Assembly: GCF_001274895.1 (NCBI RefSeq) | Contig: NZ_CP006841.1 | Span: 2,604,001-2,668,000, forward strand | Direction of reading: 5' to 3' | DNA: 64,000 nucleotides | From: Corynebacterium lactis RW2-5 | GTDB taxonomy: Bacteria; Actinomycetota; Actinomycetes; Mycobacteriales; Mycobacteriaceae | In this document: positions 18,975 to 30,023 of the stretch, in pieces | How the letters are laid out: every line of letters starts with the position of its first letter | Position numbering within the stretch: the stretch's first letter is position 1 | Program-made: the position numbers and the translations under genes | The notes under the pieces: model-generated | The model's input: only the letters and a program-made list of their open reading frames with translations | Told to the model about the DNA's origin: nothing | Database searches by the model: none

Positions 18975-19142
18975 GAGCGAATATCCCCCAATCGCCTAAT
19001 TGCCACGAATTCCGCAGCGTATCCCCCACGCGACGCAATACGGTCACGATACCGCAAAGACTACAGCGTGCACCGGATTCGGCAACTTACCGAGCTCGCC
19101 GACCGCTACTACTAACTAGGTATTGGATACTCGCGCGCGGTC

Positions 19143-19940
19143 ATGAACAATAGGGAGGTGACTAATTCTGATATTTCTAAAAACTCACCGACGGCTGAGC
19201 CCACTACAAAGGGCGAGCTGCCCCACGGCCGCCCGGAGAAAACCCAGTTCAACGACGGTCTGGACTACCCGCGCATCGGCAACCTCTCCTTCCGCCGCGG
19301 CACTCTGACCGCCAACCAGGAGAAGATCTGGAACGACAACTGGGACGCCTACGGCAAGGTCCTTTCCGACGAGGTCATTGACGTGGAAGAGTGGTTCGGC
19401 CGTACCGGCCCAACGATCGTCGAGATTGGCTGCGGCACCGGTACCTCCACCGTCGCAATGGCGCCCGAGGAGCCGGATCACAACATCATCGCGGTCGAGC
19501 TGTACAAGCCCGGCCTGGCAAAGCTGCTCTCCGCAGCAGTCCGTGGCGGCGTGACCAACATCCGCATGGTCCGTGGCGACGGCGTCGAAGTCCTCCAGCG
19601 CATGATCGAGCCCGAGTCCCTCGACGGCGTGCGCCTGTTCTTCCCCGACCCGTGGCCGAAGGCACGCCACCACAAGCGCCGCATCCTGCAGTCCGGCACC
19701 CTGCGCCTAATCTCCTCCCGACTAAAGCCGGGCGGAGTCTTCCACGCCGCCACCGACCACGCGGGCTACGCCGAGTGGATTGAGGAGCTGCGGGGCGTCG
19801 AACCGACCCTCGAGCCGATTGCCTGGCCGTGGCCGGAATCGCCCATGCTTCTCGACCGCCCAACCACCAAGTTCGAGGCCCGCGGCCTGCGCATGGACCA
19901 CTCCATCCACGAGTTCGTCTGGCGCAAGAAAGAGGCCTAA
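19143..19940 (+). CDS. trmB: tRNA (guanine-N7-)-methyltransferase
   Basis: 265 residues. The SAM-binding motif [15 protein letters not shown] is followed by [17 protein letters not shown] and the TrmB signature [18 protein letters not shown], whose acidic and basic residues handle the tRNA substrate. TrmB methylates G46 in the variable loop of tRNAs. The first 45 residues are a polar extension common in actinobacterial members. The start is uncertain: ATG at 19143 or GTG at 19158. A GGGAGG lies between the two. The next gene starts only two bases after the stop. Confidence 0.95.
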   Translation: MNNREVTNSDISKNSPTAEPTTKGELPHGRPEKTQFNDGLDYPRIGNLSFRRGTLTANQEKIWNDNWDAYGKVLSDEVIDVEEWFGRTGPTIVEIGCGTGTSTVAMAPEEPDHNIIAVELYKPGLAKLLSAAVRGGVTNIRMVRGDGVEVLQRMIEPESLDGVRLFFPDPWPKARHHKRRILQSGTLRLISSRLKPGGVFHAATDHAGYAEWIEELRGVEPTLEPIAWPWPESPMLLDRPTTKFEARGLRMDHSIHEFVWRKKEA

Positions 19941-19942
19941 CC

Positions 19943-20626
19943 GTGAGCGCGACACAGAACTATTCCGCCAGCTACACCGCCGCGGAGACGCACCCGACTG
20001 CCCTCCTCGTCTGGGATGCCCCCAACCTCGACATGGGGCTCGGCGCGATTCTCGGCTCCCGGCCCACCTCCGCCCACCGACCGCGCTTCGACGCCGTCGG
20101 CAAGTGGCTTATCGACGAGGCGGAGCGGGTCTCCAACAAGCTCGGAACCGATGTACTGCCTGAGGCGACCGTATTCACCAACGTCAGTGTCGGCGCCGCC
20201 GAGACGGTGCGCCCGTGGGTGGAGGCGCTCCGGAATGTCGGCTTCGCGGTGTTCGCCAAGCCGAAAGTGGAAGAGGACACCGACGTCGACCCGGACATGC
20301 TGGCGCACATCCAGCGGCGTTACGACGAGGGCGTGCTGCGCAGCGTCGTGGTGGCCTCCGCTGACGGGCAGAATTTCCAGGAACTGCTGGAAAAGCTCGC
20401 CGACGAGGGAATCCCGGTCACGGTCATCGGCTTCCACGAGCACGCGGCCTGGGCGCTGGCCTCGGATGCGATTAAGTTCGTGGATCTCGAGGAGATCAAG
20501 GGCGTCTTCCGGGAGCCGCTGCCCCGCGTCGACCTGGACCGCCTTCCGGAAGGCGGCGCGTGGCTGCAGCCATTCCGCCCGCTCACCTCACTGCTCAAAG
20601 ACCGCAACAGCAAAGACCACGACTAA
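19943..20626 (+). CDS. NYN-domain (PIN-like) putative ribonuclease
   Basis: 227 residues from a GTG two bases after the trmB stop. The N-terminal segment LLVWDAPNLDMGLGAILG matches the NYN motif (acidic metal-binding Asp plus Asn-Leu-Asp), and the later SVVVASADGQNFQELLEKLADEGIPVTVIGF has the conserved S-A-D-x-D-F-like acidic loop and the strand after it. NYN proteins are PIN-fold, metal-dependent RNases. Coupling to trmB suggests a role in tRNA or RNA processing, which is inference. This trmB-NYN pair is conserved beside pck in corynebacteria. Confidence 0.82.
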   Translation: MSATQNYSASYTAAETHPTALLVWDAPNLDMGLGAILGSRPTSAHRPRFDAVGKWLIDEAERVSNKLGTDVLPEATVFTNVSVGAAETVRPWVEALRNVGFAVFAKPKVEEDTDVDPDMLAHIQRRYDEGVLRSVVVASADGQNFQELLEKLADEGIPVTVIGFHEHAAWALASDAIKFVDLEEIKGVFREPLPRVDLDRLPEGGAWLQPFRPLTSLLKDRNSKDHD

Positions 20627-20660
20627 TCCCCGTAGTAGGTAGAACGGATAACTCGCCTTC

Positions 20661-21740
20661 ATGACACGACTGAAAAACGCGCTTCTAAAGCTCGCCGGCG
20701 CCGGCTGGCTGCGGTGGACCATCACCGCGGCCATCTTCGTCGTCGCCGCGGTGCTGACCGCGCGCAACTGGACAGTCGTGACGAAGGGCGTGCGCATCCT
20801 CGCGCGAGTCGACGCGTGGTGGCTGGCCGTCTCAATCGTCTCCGTCGCCGCTTCTCTCTACGCGATGGCCGAGGTGATGCGACTGCTCCTGCGCTCCGGC
20901 GGGGTCGCCGCAGCTACACGACGAAAGACCAACGCCCTGGTGCTGGCCTCCAACGCTTGGTCCGTGACCGTCCCGGGCGGCGCGGCGTTCAGCACCGCTC
21001 TACAAATCAAGCGGATGATGGAGTGGGGAGCCACGGCCGTGCTGGTCAGTTGGTTCGTGCTCTTCTCCGGGGCGCTGTCCTTCCTCGGCCTCGCTTTCCT
21101 GGGCGTCGGCAGCCTCTTCTTCATCGGCCAAGGCGGCGCGCCGGCAGTGCTGATTGCAATCGCCATCGTGGTGCTACTGGCAACCATCCTGCTGTGGAGG
21201 CTCTCTCAGGACCCGGCAATCCTAAACTCCATCGGCGGCTGGGGACTGCGACTATTCAACCGAATCAGGAAGAAGCCTGCGAACACCGACCTGGTCCGAC
21301 TGCGCGGCGTAGTCAACCAGCTGACCTCGGTCAAACTCTCCCCGCAGGTACTGGGCATCTCATTCTTCTGGTCGTTCATGAATTGGGTGACCGAAATCGT
21401 CTGCCTCTACGCCTCCATCCGGGCCATCGGCGTCGACGACATCTCCGCGACCAAGGTCCTGCTGGCTTTCGTCACCGGCAAGCTCGCCGGGTTTATCCAG
21501 GCGACCCCAGGTGGCGTCGGCACAGTCGAGGCCGTACTCACCGCGGCGCTCATTGCCGGCGGTACCTCCGGCGCAGAGGCATTCGCTGCGGTGCTGGTCT
21601 ACCGCATCGTCTCCTTTGTCCTCGTCGCCATTGTGGGATGGATCGTCTACCTCCTGCGCTTCGACCACAAGAAAGAAAGCGAAGAAATCTCCTCGAGTGA
21701 TGCCCGTGGCAGTTCGGATGCCCCACCTGCGCAAAAATAG
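20661..21740 (+). CDS. Flippase-like membrane protein (UPF0104 / lysylphosphatidylglycerol-synthase transmembrane family)
   Basis: 359 residues and about eight membrane helices. The motif-like segment TPGGVGTVEAVLTAALIAGG and the AYRI-like ending VLVYRIVSFVLVAIVGWIVYLLRF are hallmarks of the UPF0104/AglD-type integral membrane family, which includes lipid flippases and the membrane half of MprF. In Corynebacteriales these proteins are often near MmpL lipid exporters. It follows the NYN gene by 34 bases, in the same direction. The lipid handled cannot be told from the sequence. Confidence 0.8.
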   Translation: MTRLKNALLKLAGAGWLRWTITAAIFVVAAVLTARNWTVVTKGVRILARVDAWWLAVSIVSVAASLYAMAEVMRLLLRSGGVAAATRRKTNALVLASNAWSVTVPGGAAFSTALQIKRMMEWGATAVLVSWFVLFSGALSFLGLAFLGVGSLFFIGQGGAPAVLIAIAIVVLLATILLWRLSQDPAILNSIGGWGLRLFNRIRKKPANTDLVRLRGVVNQLTSVKLSPQVLGISFFWSFMNWVTEIVCLYASIRAIGVDDISATKVLLAFVTGKLAGFIQATPGGVGTVEAVLTAALIAGGTSGAEAFAAVLVYRIVSFVLVAIVGWIVYLLRFDHKKESEEISSSDARGSSDAPPAQK

Positions 21741-21761
21741 CGTGACGATACACTAAGACGT

Positions 21762-22133
21762 ATGAACTCCCGCGTCTCAACATTCGTCATCGACACTGTC
21801 GCCATCATCATCTTCGCCGTCCTCGCTCGGCTGGCCCACAACAAACCGGACGACCCATTCACGTTCCTCAATATCGTGGACACCTTCTGGCCATTCTTTA
21901 TCGGCGTCATCCTGGGCACTCTGCTAATCGCAAAGCAGGTCAACCCGCGTTCCATGAAGTCCGGATCAATCGTCTGGATCGCCACCGTCGTGGTCGGACT
22001 TGGAATCTGGGGCATCCGCCACGCAGCCTTCCCCCACTGGTCCTTCATTCTGGTCGCATCGATTACGAGCGCCCTACTGCTGTTCGGCTGGCGCGGTGCT
22101 GCGGGCGCCGCGACACGCAAATCCGCTGAATAA
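21762..22133 (+). CDS. Small DUF3054-family membrane protein
   Basis: 123 residues with four hydrophobic segments. The conserved DUF3054 features are visible: FVIDTVAIIIFAVLARLAH, the cluster DDPFTFLNIVDTFWPFFIGV, and a positively charged cytoplasmic end. The function of the family is unknown. It lies 21 bases after the flippase-like gene and is the last of the trmB group; a strong terminator follows at 22189. Confidence 0.85.
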   Translation: MNSRVSTFVIDTVAIIIFAVLARLAHNKPDDPFTFLNIVDTFWPFFIGVILGTLLIAKQVNPRSMKSGSIVWIATVVVGLGIWGIRHAAFPHWSFILVASITSALLLFGWRGAAGAATRKSAE

Positions 22134-22188
22134 GAGGCGTCGGCAAGCGAAGATTTTTCAACCCAAATTCGCAGCGAAATAACGTTAA

Positions 22189-22218
22189 CCGTCAGCAAGC
22201 TTAATGCTGACGGTTTTT
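22189..22218 (+). terminator. Rho-independent terminator of the trmB operon
   Basis: Perfect 9-bp stem CCGTCAGCA / TGCTGACGG (22189-22197 and 22205-22213) with a 7-base loop, followed by TTTTT. It sits 55 bases after the DUF3054 gene and 32 bases before the peptide transporter gene. Confidence 0.9.
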
Positions 22219-22250
22219 AATTTCGGGACCAAAGGGCGAATAATTGACCC

Positions 22251-23753
<1,503 letters not shown>

Positions 23754-23795
23754 ATGCGCGCGATTTGCCCGCTTGGGGAATTTGTAAGTTAGGGG

Positions 23796-23837
23796 CCCGC
23801 GTAACGCTACTGGTGTAGTGAGCGCGGGTCTCTTTTT
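23796..23837 (+). terminator. Terminator of the peptide transporter gene
   Basis: Outer stem CCCGCG (23796-23801) / CGCGGG (23823-23828), an inner stem CGCTAC/GTAGTG with one G-T pair, and a following TCTCTTTTT run. It is 42 bases beyond the stop codon. Confidence 0.85.
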
Positions 23838-24073
23838 GGGCGCGGTGGTTGGGTGGTTGCGGTGGTTTGTTCAGGGGAGGATGGCCGCTGCTGCACTGTA
23901 GCGCTGGCTGGTGACTGTAGCGCAGTGTATCGGCTGTGCTGAAGTCACAAACAAGCGCTGAAGTGCACTGCGGACTGAAGAGCGCTGCGAGTTGGGGAAA
24001 TGTGGCGACACCGGCCGGCCGCGCAGCCCGGCCAGCGCGAACAGTCGCACAGCCGCCCACTAGACTGAAAACC
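23838..24073. other. Intergenic region with short repeats
   Basis: About 236 bp between the peptide-transporter terminator and the ACT-domain gene. It is G-rich at first, then shows two copies of CTGTAGCGC and imperfect inverted GCACTG/CAGTG words around 23893-23970. It must hold the promoter for the ACT/PFL pair, but no clear -10/-35 pair stands out, and I see no gene in it. Confidence 0.4.
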
Positions 24074-24343
24074 ATGTTTGCCATCATTACCGTCACCGGC
24101 GAAGACCACACCGGCATCATCGCTGCCGTCACCAGCGCACTAGCTGAACAGGACGTCAATATCGTCGACGTTTCCCAGACGCTCATGGACAAGTGGTTCA
24201 CCATGATCCTCCGCGTCGAATTCGACGAGAAGGCAACCCCGATTAGTGAGCTCCAAGCCCATATGGATGCCGTCGGCAAGCGAGAGGCTCTGGTGATTCG
24301 CATCCAGTCGGAGGCGCTCTTTAGCGCCGTCAACGAGATTTAG
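24074..24343 (+). CDS. ACT-domain protein (UPF0237)
   Basis: 89 residues forming a single ACT domain: [38 protein letters not shown] is the classic beta-alpha-beta ligand-binding fold with the Gly-Ile-Ile turn. UPF0237 proteins are almost always encoded next to a PFL-family (UPF0210) gene, as here, where that gene starts 16 bases later. The pair is thought to be a small-molecule-responsive enzyme system, but its reaction is not known. The frame is open upstream; the ATG at 24074 is chosen because the ACT fold begins there. Confidence 0.9.
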   Translation: MFAIITVTGEDHTGIIAAVTSALAEQDVNIVDVSQTLMDKWFTMILRVEFDEKATPISELQAHMDAVGKREALVIRIQSEALFSAVNEI

Positions 24344-24359
24344 GCCGGGCGGGACAAGC

Positions 24360-25724
24360 ATGGACTTCAACTTCGCGCAGGCCAAGTTCCTCGACACGAT
24401 TGACATGATCGAGAAGTACCGCCTGGACATCAGGACGGTCACGATGGGCATCTCGCTGCTCGAATGCGCCCGCTCCGACATGTCCGCCACCGCGCAGGCC
24501 GTGTACGACCGCGTTACACGCCAGGCCTCCCGCCTGGTCGAGGTGTGCGAGGGCATCGAGGCGGAACTCGGCATCCCCATCGTGAATAAGCGCATCTCGG
24601 TCACCCCGATCGCACTGGTCACCGCCGGCTGCGACGGCAACCCCGTCGAAGTCGCCCGGGCCCTGGACCGCGCCGCTCGCGACACCGGCGTCAACTTCCT
24701 CGGCGGCTATTCGGCCCTCGTGGAAAAGGGAGCCACCACCAGCGAAAACCGCCTCATCGACTCTATCCCCGAGGCGCTGACCGAGACGGAACTGGTGTGC
24801 AGCTCCGTAAACATTGCGTCGTCACGCGCGGGCATCAACATGAATGCGGTGGCGCGCATGGGAGAGGTAGTCAAAGAGGCGGCAGAGATGACCGCCGACC
24901 GCAGTTCCATCGCCTGCGCCAAGCTGGTCGTGTTCGCCAACGCGGTAGGCGATAACCCGTTCATGGCGGGCGCGTTCCACGGCATCGAGGAGCCGGATTG
25001 TGCGGTCTCCGTCGGTGTGTCTGGCCCCGGCGTGGTTGACCGCGCGCTCGGCGACCTGCAGGGCGCCAGCTTCAACGAGGTCGCAGAGGAGATCAAGAAA
25101 GCCGCGTTCAAGATCACCCGCACCGGCCAACTGGTCGGCACGATGGCCGCGGAGCGCCTGGGCGTGCCGTTTGGCATCGTCGATCTCTCGCTCGCTCCGA
25201 CCGCCGAAATGGGCGACTCTGTGGCCCATATCCTCGAGCACATGGGTCTGGACCAGGTGGGCACGCATGGCACGACCGCCGCGCTCGCCCTGCTTAACGA
25301 CGCCGTCAAGAAGGGCGGTCTCATGGCGTGCTCGCGGATCGGTGGACTGTCCGGCTCTTTCATCCCAGTCTCGGAGGACAAGGGCATGATTGACGCGGTG
25401 CGGGAAAGGTCCATCACGATGGACAAGCTGGAGGCGATGACGTCGATCTGTTCCGTCGGCTTCGACATGATCGCCATCCCGGGTGACACCCCAGCCTCCA
25501 CCATCTCAGGCATGATTGCCGACGAAGCCGCCATCGGCGTAATGAACCACAAAACCACCGCCGCCCGCCTCATTCCAGTGCCAGGAACCAAGCCTGGCGA
25601 TGAGGTGAACTTCGGTGGTCTGCTCGGATACGCGCCGGTCATCGATGTCAACCACAAGGGCAATGCCGAGTTCATTGCCCGCGGCGGGTACATCCCGGCG
25701 CCGGTGCACGGGTTCAGGAACTAG
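24360..25724 (+). CDS. PFL-family protein (UPF0210)
   Basis: 454 residues. It matches the UPF0210/DUF711 family, which shares the fold of pyruvate-formate lyase and anaerobic ribonucleotide reductase but not their glycyl-radical motif; no RVxG(F/Y)-type Gly-radical loop is seen at its C-terminus. Conserved Gly-rich segments include [25 protein letters not shown] and [20 protein letters not shown]. It is cotranscribed with the ACT-domain gene, its usual regulator-like partner. The function is unknown. It is convergent with the cutinase-like gene; fadD32/pks13, which normally lie near that gene, are not present. Confidence 0.88.
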   Translation: MDFNFAQAKFLDTIDMIEKYRLDIRTVTMGISLLECARSDMSATAQAVYDRVTRQASRLVEVCEGIEAELGIPIVNKRISVTPIALVTAGCDGNPVEVARALDRAARDTGVNFLGGYSALVEKGATTSENRLIDSIPEALTETELVCSSVNIASSRAGINMNAVARMGEVVKEAAEMTADRSSIACAKLVVFANAVGDNPFMAGAFHGIEEPDCAVSVGVSGPGVVDRALGDLQGASFNEVAEEIKKAAFKITRTGQLVGTMAAERLGVPFGIVDLSLAPTAEMGDSVAHILEHMGLDQVGTHGTTAALALLNDAVKKGGLMACSRIGGLSGSFIPVSEDKGMIDAVRERSITMDKLEAMTSICSVGFDMIAIPGDTPASTISGMIADEAAIGVMNHKTTAARLIPVPGTKPGDEVNFGGLLGYAPVIDVNHKGNAEFIARGGYIPAPVHGFRN

Positions 25725-25757
25725 GGCCTTAGCGCCGGAGCCACCCCTAGTGCAGCC

Positions 25758-26687
25758 CTAGCGCGCCAGCGAGGCATCAATCAGCCCGCGCGCCCAGCCC
25801 TCGGTCCAGGCCAGTGGCGTAGTACCGGGAATTGCGGCGTCATTGAACGCGTAAGTGGCGTGTGCGCCGGCCATTGCGAACATTTCCCCTGCCCGGGCAA
25901 TGGCATCCGGCACTGCGGGCGGCACGTCACAGAAGGTATCGCCCGGCACACAAACGTTGTGCACTCGGTCGTTGAGCGGCCCGAATCCCGCGCGCGGCCC
26001 ACGCATTGTTGCTCCTGGCACGACCGTTCCCACAATCGGGGCAACCGGCTGCAGCGATAGCTCGATACCGACACCCGCCAGGTCCACGTTCTCGTTGACA
26101 CCCTGGTTCGGGTCGCGACGAGGGTCACCGAGCAGCGCAACGCCTACAACTCGCTCAGCGGGCACTGGCCCGTTACCTGCGCCAATCTGCTCCGCTACGT
26201 CACCCGCAATCGATGCGCCCTGCGAGAATCCCATGAGGACGAAATCCGTCATCGGGCACTGCCCGTGCAGGTCGGCCATTTCCTTGGAGGTGACGTCACG
26301 GCCCACCGCCTGTGAATCGTCGTAAGTCAGCTGGTCCGGCGCCTGGTGCATCTTGATCTGCGCCGGATACGGCGTCGTCCACACCTTGACCTTATCGCTA
26401 GGGTAAGACTCGCTCAGCGGCCCTGTCACCCCGAGCAGTAGCGAGTTGGGATTGGCCGTTGGGGCCAGCGGGTCGTCGTCGGCACGCGATTCTGCGGTAC
26501 CGGGCACGGAGATGACCTCCACGGCCGGGCACCACTCGGGCTGCTCGGCGAGTACGCCGCCCTCTTCCTTTCCCGGGGGAGCCGGGACTGGGCCGCCGGG
26601 CTGCTGGGTCGTGAGCCATTTGCCCACGCCCAAGCCAATTCCGACCACCAAAATGAGGACCGCCAGGACCGTGAGCACTTTACGCAT
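25758..26687 (-). CDS. Cutinase-like envelope lipase/esterase (ElrF / Rv3802c type)
   Basis: 309 residues from the ATG at 26687 (a TTG at 26699 overlaps the upstream stop). A single N-terminal membrane anchor (about 4-22) and a Pro/Gly linker lead to a cutinase alpha/beta-hydrolase domain with nucleophile elbow GFSQG, the Asp in GDTFCDVPP and a His in AHATYAFN. In C. glutamicum and M. tuberculosis this position of the cell-wall locus is held by the essential CULP6/ElrF protein, which affects mycolate and envelope lipid balance. It is the last gene of the cop1 group. Downstream is a convergent, unrelated gene, not the usual fadD32-pks13. Confidence 0.88.
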   Translation of the reverse strand: MRKVLTVLAVLILVVGIGLGVGKWLTTQQPGGPVPAPPGKEEGGVLAEQPEWCPAVEVISVPGTAESRADDDPLAPTANPNSLLLGVTGPLSESYPSDKVKVWTTPYPAQIKMHQAPDQLTYDDSQAVGRDVTSKEMADLHGQCPMTDFVLMGFSQGASIAGDVAEQIGAGNGPVPAERVVGVALLGDPRRDPNQGVNENVDLAGVGIELSLQPVAPIVGTVVPGATMRGPRAGFGPLNDRVHNVCVPGDTFCDVPPAVPDAIARAGEMFAMAGAHATYAFNDAAIPGTTPLAWTEGWARGLIDASLAR

Positions 26688-26692
26688 GGGAA

Positions 26693-27211
26693 CTAGCAAT
26701 ACGCTTTCTTGGCTGCTTTAGCAATGGCGCTCGCCACTGTTGCGGCGTCCGCCTTCGTGCGTCCTTGGGCGATCAGTTGCCCGGCCATCGCGTCCGCCAT
26801 GGCCTTGCGCTCGGCCTCCGGGATCTCCGCACAGGTCGCTCGACCTGCACCGATGAGCTGATCCTCGATGCCCGCGACGTCTACCTTCGCGGCGATGATG
26901 TCGTCGAGATAGCCCCCGTCGGCCTCGCTCAGTGGCATCTGCCCGTCCGGAGCCTCGTCGACGCGCTTGGCGCCCGGCTCGTTGATCTCGGGCTCCTTAC
27001 TCGTCGTGCTGCGCGGCTTGTCCTTCTCCGCGCTTTCCGACGCCGCCCCGGCCGAGCTACTCGACGCCTTCGCGGAAGAGGACACGTCCTCGGAGTTCAC
27101 AGTGGCATCACCACAGGCGACAATGCCGAATGCCAGCAGCGTTGCCGTTGCCAAGGCCGCGCCGCCGCGGATCAGTCCGCTGCGCCAGGGCTGAGTTGCG
27201 TTCTTGTTCAT
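26693..27211 (-). CDS. DUF732-like lipoprotein
   Basis: 172 residues. The ATG at 27211 follows GAGGGGAACTAAACCC. Lipobox GIVAC with Cys33, then a Ser/Ala/Glu-rich linker (40-85) and a small C-terminal helical domain from about 100 with one Cys in RATCAEIPEAE and one at the very C-terminus (KKAYC), probably disulphide-linked as in mycobacterial DUF732 proteins. It lies 4 bases after cop1 and 5 bases before the cutinase gene, so the three are one operon. The equivalent position in C. glutamicum is held by a secreted protein of unknown role. Confidence 0.8.
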   Translation of the reverse strand: MNKNATQPWRSGLIRGGAALATATLLAFGIVACGDATVNSEDVSSSAKASSSSAGAASESAEKDKPRSTTSKEPEINEPGAKRVDEAPDGQMPLSEADGGYLDDIIAAKVDVAGIEDQLIGAGRATCAEIPEAERKAMADAMAGQLIAQGRTKADAATVASAIAKAAKKAYC

Positions 27212-27215
27212 GGGT

Positions 27216-29462
27216 TTAGTTCCCCTCGCCTGCGGGCGCAGGCTCAGCTGCAGGAGCCGGAGCCGGACGCTCTTCACGCTTCTCCACAATCTTGCCGTTG
27301 AGCTGACGAATCCAGCCTCCTTCAAACTGCTGCTCCAGGCCACCGGCCTTGACTGGCTGCAGCGGTCCGACAGGGTAACCGAACGGGCCGTTTTCGTAAC
27401 CTGTCTTGCCCCAATGGTCAGCGATGTCGCTGGAAGCTACCGGCTGGGCACCGGTCTCCGGAGTCCAGTAGATGGCGCCGTGCTCAAAGCGCTGGAAGGC
27501 ACCGCGAATTAGCTTTTGCTCGTCTCCATCCACGGGAAGACCGAGGTCAGAGCCTGCGCCACCAAGCTCCTGGTACTTCTTGCCAATTTCACCGCGGACA
27601 ATGCGTGGCGCTTCTTCGCCGATCTTGACCAAGGTTCCACCCTCGAAGTCCTGGGCAATACCGCCCGGGATGTCGCGGCGGTTGCCCTTCGGGTAGCCGA
27701 GCGGGCCGGTCTCGAATCCGGAGTTACCCCATGCGTTCATCATGTCGCCCATAACCTCGTGAGCGCCGCCCTCCGGGGTCCAGTAGATGGAGCCCTTTTC
27801 GAAGTGGACGAACCGGCCCTTGCCATCGGGTGTAGCCAGCTCGCTGGTCAGTGGGTAGCCAAGGTTCGACTTCGCTCCACCGAGCTCGTTGTAGCGGGAT
27901 CCGATGCGCCCCCACACCACGTGCGCGCCGGTCTCCGGGTGCCAGTACGCGGTACCACCGGTGAAGTCCTGCTTCACGCCGCCGTTTCCGGCATCGTACT
28001 CGTCGGAAAGGCAGGTACCGATGCCAGGCAGGGAGGCCACCGCCTTCTCGATATCCCCACCGACGCGACAGACGGCACCGCGATCCGAGTCCGGTAGGGA
28101 GAGGGCGTCGGCAAGCGTAGGCCACGCCTGGCTGACCTCGAACTGCCAGTAGGGCCAGGTGTGCGTGCCCGAGCTGCGGAAGTTCACCACAGGCTTCAGA
28201 CCGGCCGCGCGGGCATCGCGAAGGAAGGTTTCACTGGTCATGCGGGAGAGCACTTCGAGGGCAAAGCCGGTCGGGTTGTTCGGCTTGGTCGGGTCGATGG
28301 TAGAGGGCACATCCCACTCGCCAGTATTGCCGTTGCCTGCGGAGATGTACAACGACATGTCCTTTAGCTTGTCGACGTTTAGCTTCGGATCATTGTCCTT
28401 CCACCGCTGCGAGCCAAGTGGACCCCACATCTTCGTGGCATCATAACCGCCGGAGTTCTTCATTGCGACGGCCATAGCCTGTGGCATTCCCGGGGAGCTC
28501 ATATCGAGGTAGCCGGAGAGACTGCCCGCGAATTTCCACAGCTCCGGGGTATGCGCGGCTATGTTGTAGGCACCAGTCGCCCCCATTGAAATACCGAAGA
28601 TACCGCGAGTGTCATTGCCGCGGAACCCATTGGTAATTACCGGCACGAGCTCCTTGGTGATGAACGTCTCCCACTGGTAATTCTTGCCATTGTCCGGCTG
28701 GTCCCAGTCCGCGTAGAAGGAGGACTCACCGCCGGCCGGCATGACGACGAGCACGTTCTTGTCCTCGTAGAAACGCTCGATGTTGGTGGCGCGAATCCAG
28801 CCGGAGTAATCGTCGAAGGAAGCCATGCCGTCGAGGTGGTACACGCTCGGGAAAGTGCGCTCGGGGTCGCGGTACCAGTCGCGCGGGAGCAGCAGCTCCA
28901 CCTGAATCGGCTTCTCCGGCATTGCTGCGGAGGCGATATGCAGCACAACGTGATGGTCGGTGTACCAGTCAACCTTCTCCACGCTGACACCCGACGGAAG
29001 ATTCGCCACGGACGGGGTCTCCGTGCGGAACGGGGTACGCGGCGGCCCTGGCATCGGCTTTGGCATGCCGAGTCCGCCGGGGACAGCCTGCGCCAATTCC
29101 TTCGATTGCGCGCCCTGCTGCGCCTGGGCCAGGGCGTTCTTGCCCTCGGTGGACTCTGCCACCTTGTTCACGACTTCCTGGGACTGGCCGGTTGCGCGGG
29201 CGATATCAGCCGGGCTCATGCCCTTGCCCAGGGCATCCAAAATCGCCTGCGCGCCTGCGCGGACGTTCGCGTCGATGCCCTGCGAGGTTACCTCTTGATA
29301 GCTCGGCAGGTTCTGCTGCCCCGCCGCCTGGTCGGGCGCGGCAACGGCCAACGGGGCGCTGATTACCAGCGCAGCCGGAAGAGCCAGAATTGCGGTCATC
29401 GCCCGCGACGAGCGTCGGAAAGCGCCGACCCGGCCGCGGAGGAAAGTAGCGGTTTCGCGCAT
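27216..29462 (-). CDS. cop1: PS1/Cop1-type mycolyltransferase with C-terminal LGFP repeats
   Basis: 748 residues. A basic start and hydrophobic signal (to about residue 42) are followed by a helical region (43-135) and an antigen-85-type esterase domain (about 155-455): Ser292 in GIFGISMGATG, a probable acidic residue Glu411 in SETFLRDAR, and His434 in SGTHTWPYW. Residues about 495-730 hold four clear LGFP-type cell-wall-binding repeats (NLGYP, PLGYP, DLGLP, PFGYP). The protein moves mycolic acids between trehalose monomycolate and trehalose or arabinogalactan and is anchored to the wall by its LGFP tail. It heads an operon with the lipoprotein and the cutinase gene. Confidence 0.95.
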   Translation of the reverse strand: MRETATFLRGRVGAFRRSSRAMTAILALPAALVISAPLAVAAPDQAAGQQNLPSYQEVTSQGIDANVRAGAQAILDALGKGMSPADIARATGQSQEVVNKVAESTEGKNALAQAQQGAQSKELAQAVPGGLGMPKPMPGPPRTPFRTETPSVANLPSGVSVEKVDWYTDHHVVLHIASAAMPEKPIQVELLLPRDWYRDPERTFPSVYHLDGMASFDDYSGWIRATNIERFYEDKNVLVVMPAGGESSFYADWDQPDNGKNYQWETFITKELVPVITNGFRGNDTRGIFGISMGATGAYNIAAHTPELWKFAGSLSGYLDMSSPGMPQAMAVAMKNSGGYDATKMWGPLGSQRWKDNDPKLNVDKLKDMSLYISAGNGNTGEWDVPSTIDPTKPNNPTGFALEVLSRMTSETFLRDARAAGLKPVVNFRSSGTHTWPYWQFEVSQAWPTLADALSLPDSDRGAVCRVGGDIEKAVASLPGIGTCLSDEYDAGNGGVKQDFTGGTAYWHPETGAHVVWGRIGSRYNELGGAKSNLGYPLTSELATPDGKGRFVHFEKGSIYWTPEGGAHEVMGDMMNAWGNSGFETGPLGYPKGNRRDIPGGIAQDFEGGTLVKIGEEAPRIVRGEIGKKYQELGGAGSDLGLPVDGDEQKLIRGAFQRFEHGAIYWTPETGAQPVASSDIADHWGKTGYENGPFGYPVGPLQPVKAGGLEQQFEGGWIRQLNGKIVEKREERPAPAPAAEPAPAGEGN

Positions 29463-30023
29463 AAGAAGGCTTCCCCTTCGTGTGAAGTCATTTGAGTATT
29501 TTTAGAGGCGAAGCTGCGCACCGGGACGGCTGACCTTGGCCCGGCCCCGAAGGTTCCCCTCCTCCGGCACGCAGAGCTCAGAGCGATCAACGACCGCGGA
29601 TACTTGCGGTGGCGAGATTAGTCACTAATCACACCACAGAGCTTCACCCTTTACTTTAAGGTTCGACTTCAATATTTACCCTGCCACCGCGACTAGTGGG
29701 TAACGACACACTCAAAACACGCGCAATCAAGGTTAAATACAGGCTGAGGCCGCACTTTGTTGGCGTGCTGTCCCCGTGTTGCCGCCGTCGGGCCGCACTT
29801 GTTGGCGCGAGATCATGATGTTGTTGCGCTATAGCGCATACACAAGTGAATATTGCGCCAACAAGTGACCTCAGCGTCTGACCTCAGCGTAAACTTCACC
29901 AGCGAAAAACACGCAGAACGGCCAGCTCTATAGAAAAAGGCCGGCCCTCAGGTGAGGACCGGCCTTCATGAAGTTTTTAAAACGCTAGGACGATGGCACT
30001 AAGGCCTTCGGTTCTTGCTGACC
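29463..30023. repeat. Non-coding region with REP-like inverted and direct repeats
   Basis: 560 bp between cop1 and the next mycolyltransferase gene, holding the cop1 promoter. Three copies of a word near CACTTGTTGGCG are found: one at about 29752-29765 with an extra T, a second at 29796-29808, and an inverted one at 29855-29867; the last two form a perfect 13-bp inverted repeat. Between them sits the perfect palindrome TGCGCTATAGCGCA (29825-29838). CTGAGG/CCTCAG words extend the outer copies. No coding sequence is apparent. Confidence 0.6.
29933..29966 (-). terminator. Terminator of the Cmt gene
   Basis: On the minus strand an AAGGCCGG...CCGGCCTT hairpin, extended by an inner CCTCA/TGAGG stem, is followed by TTTTTC. 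It lies about 58 bases after the mycolyltransferase stop codon. Confidence 0.9.
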
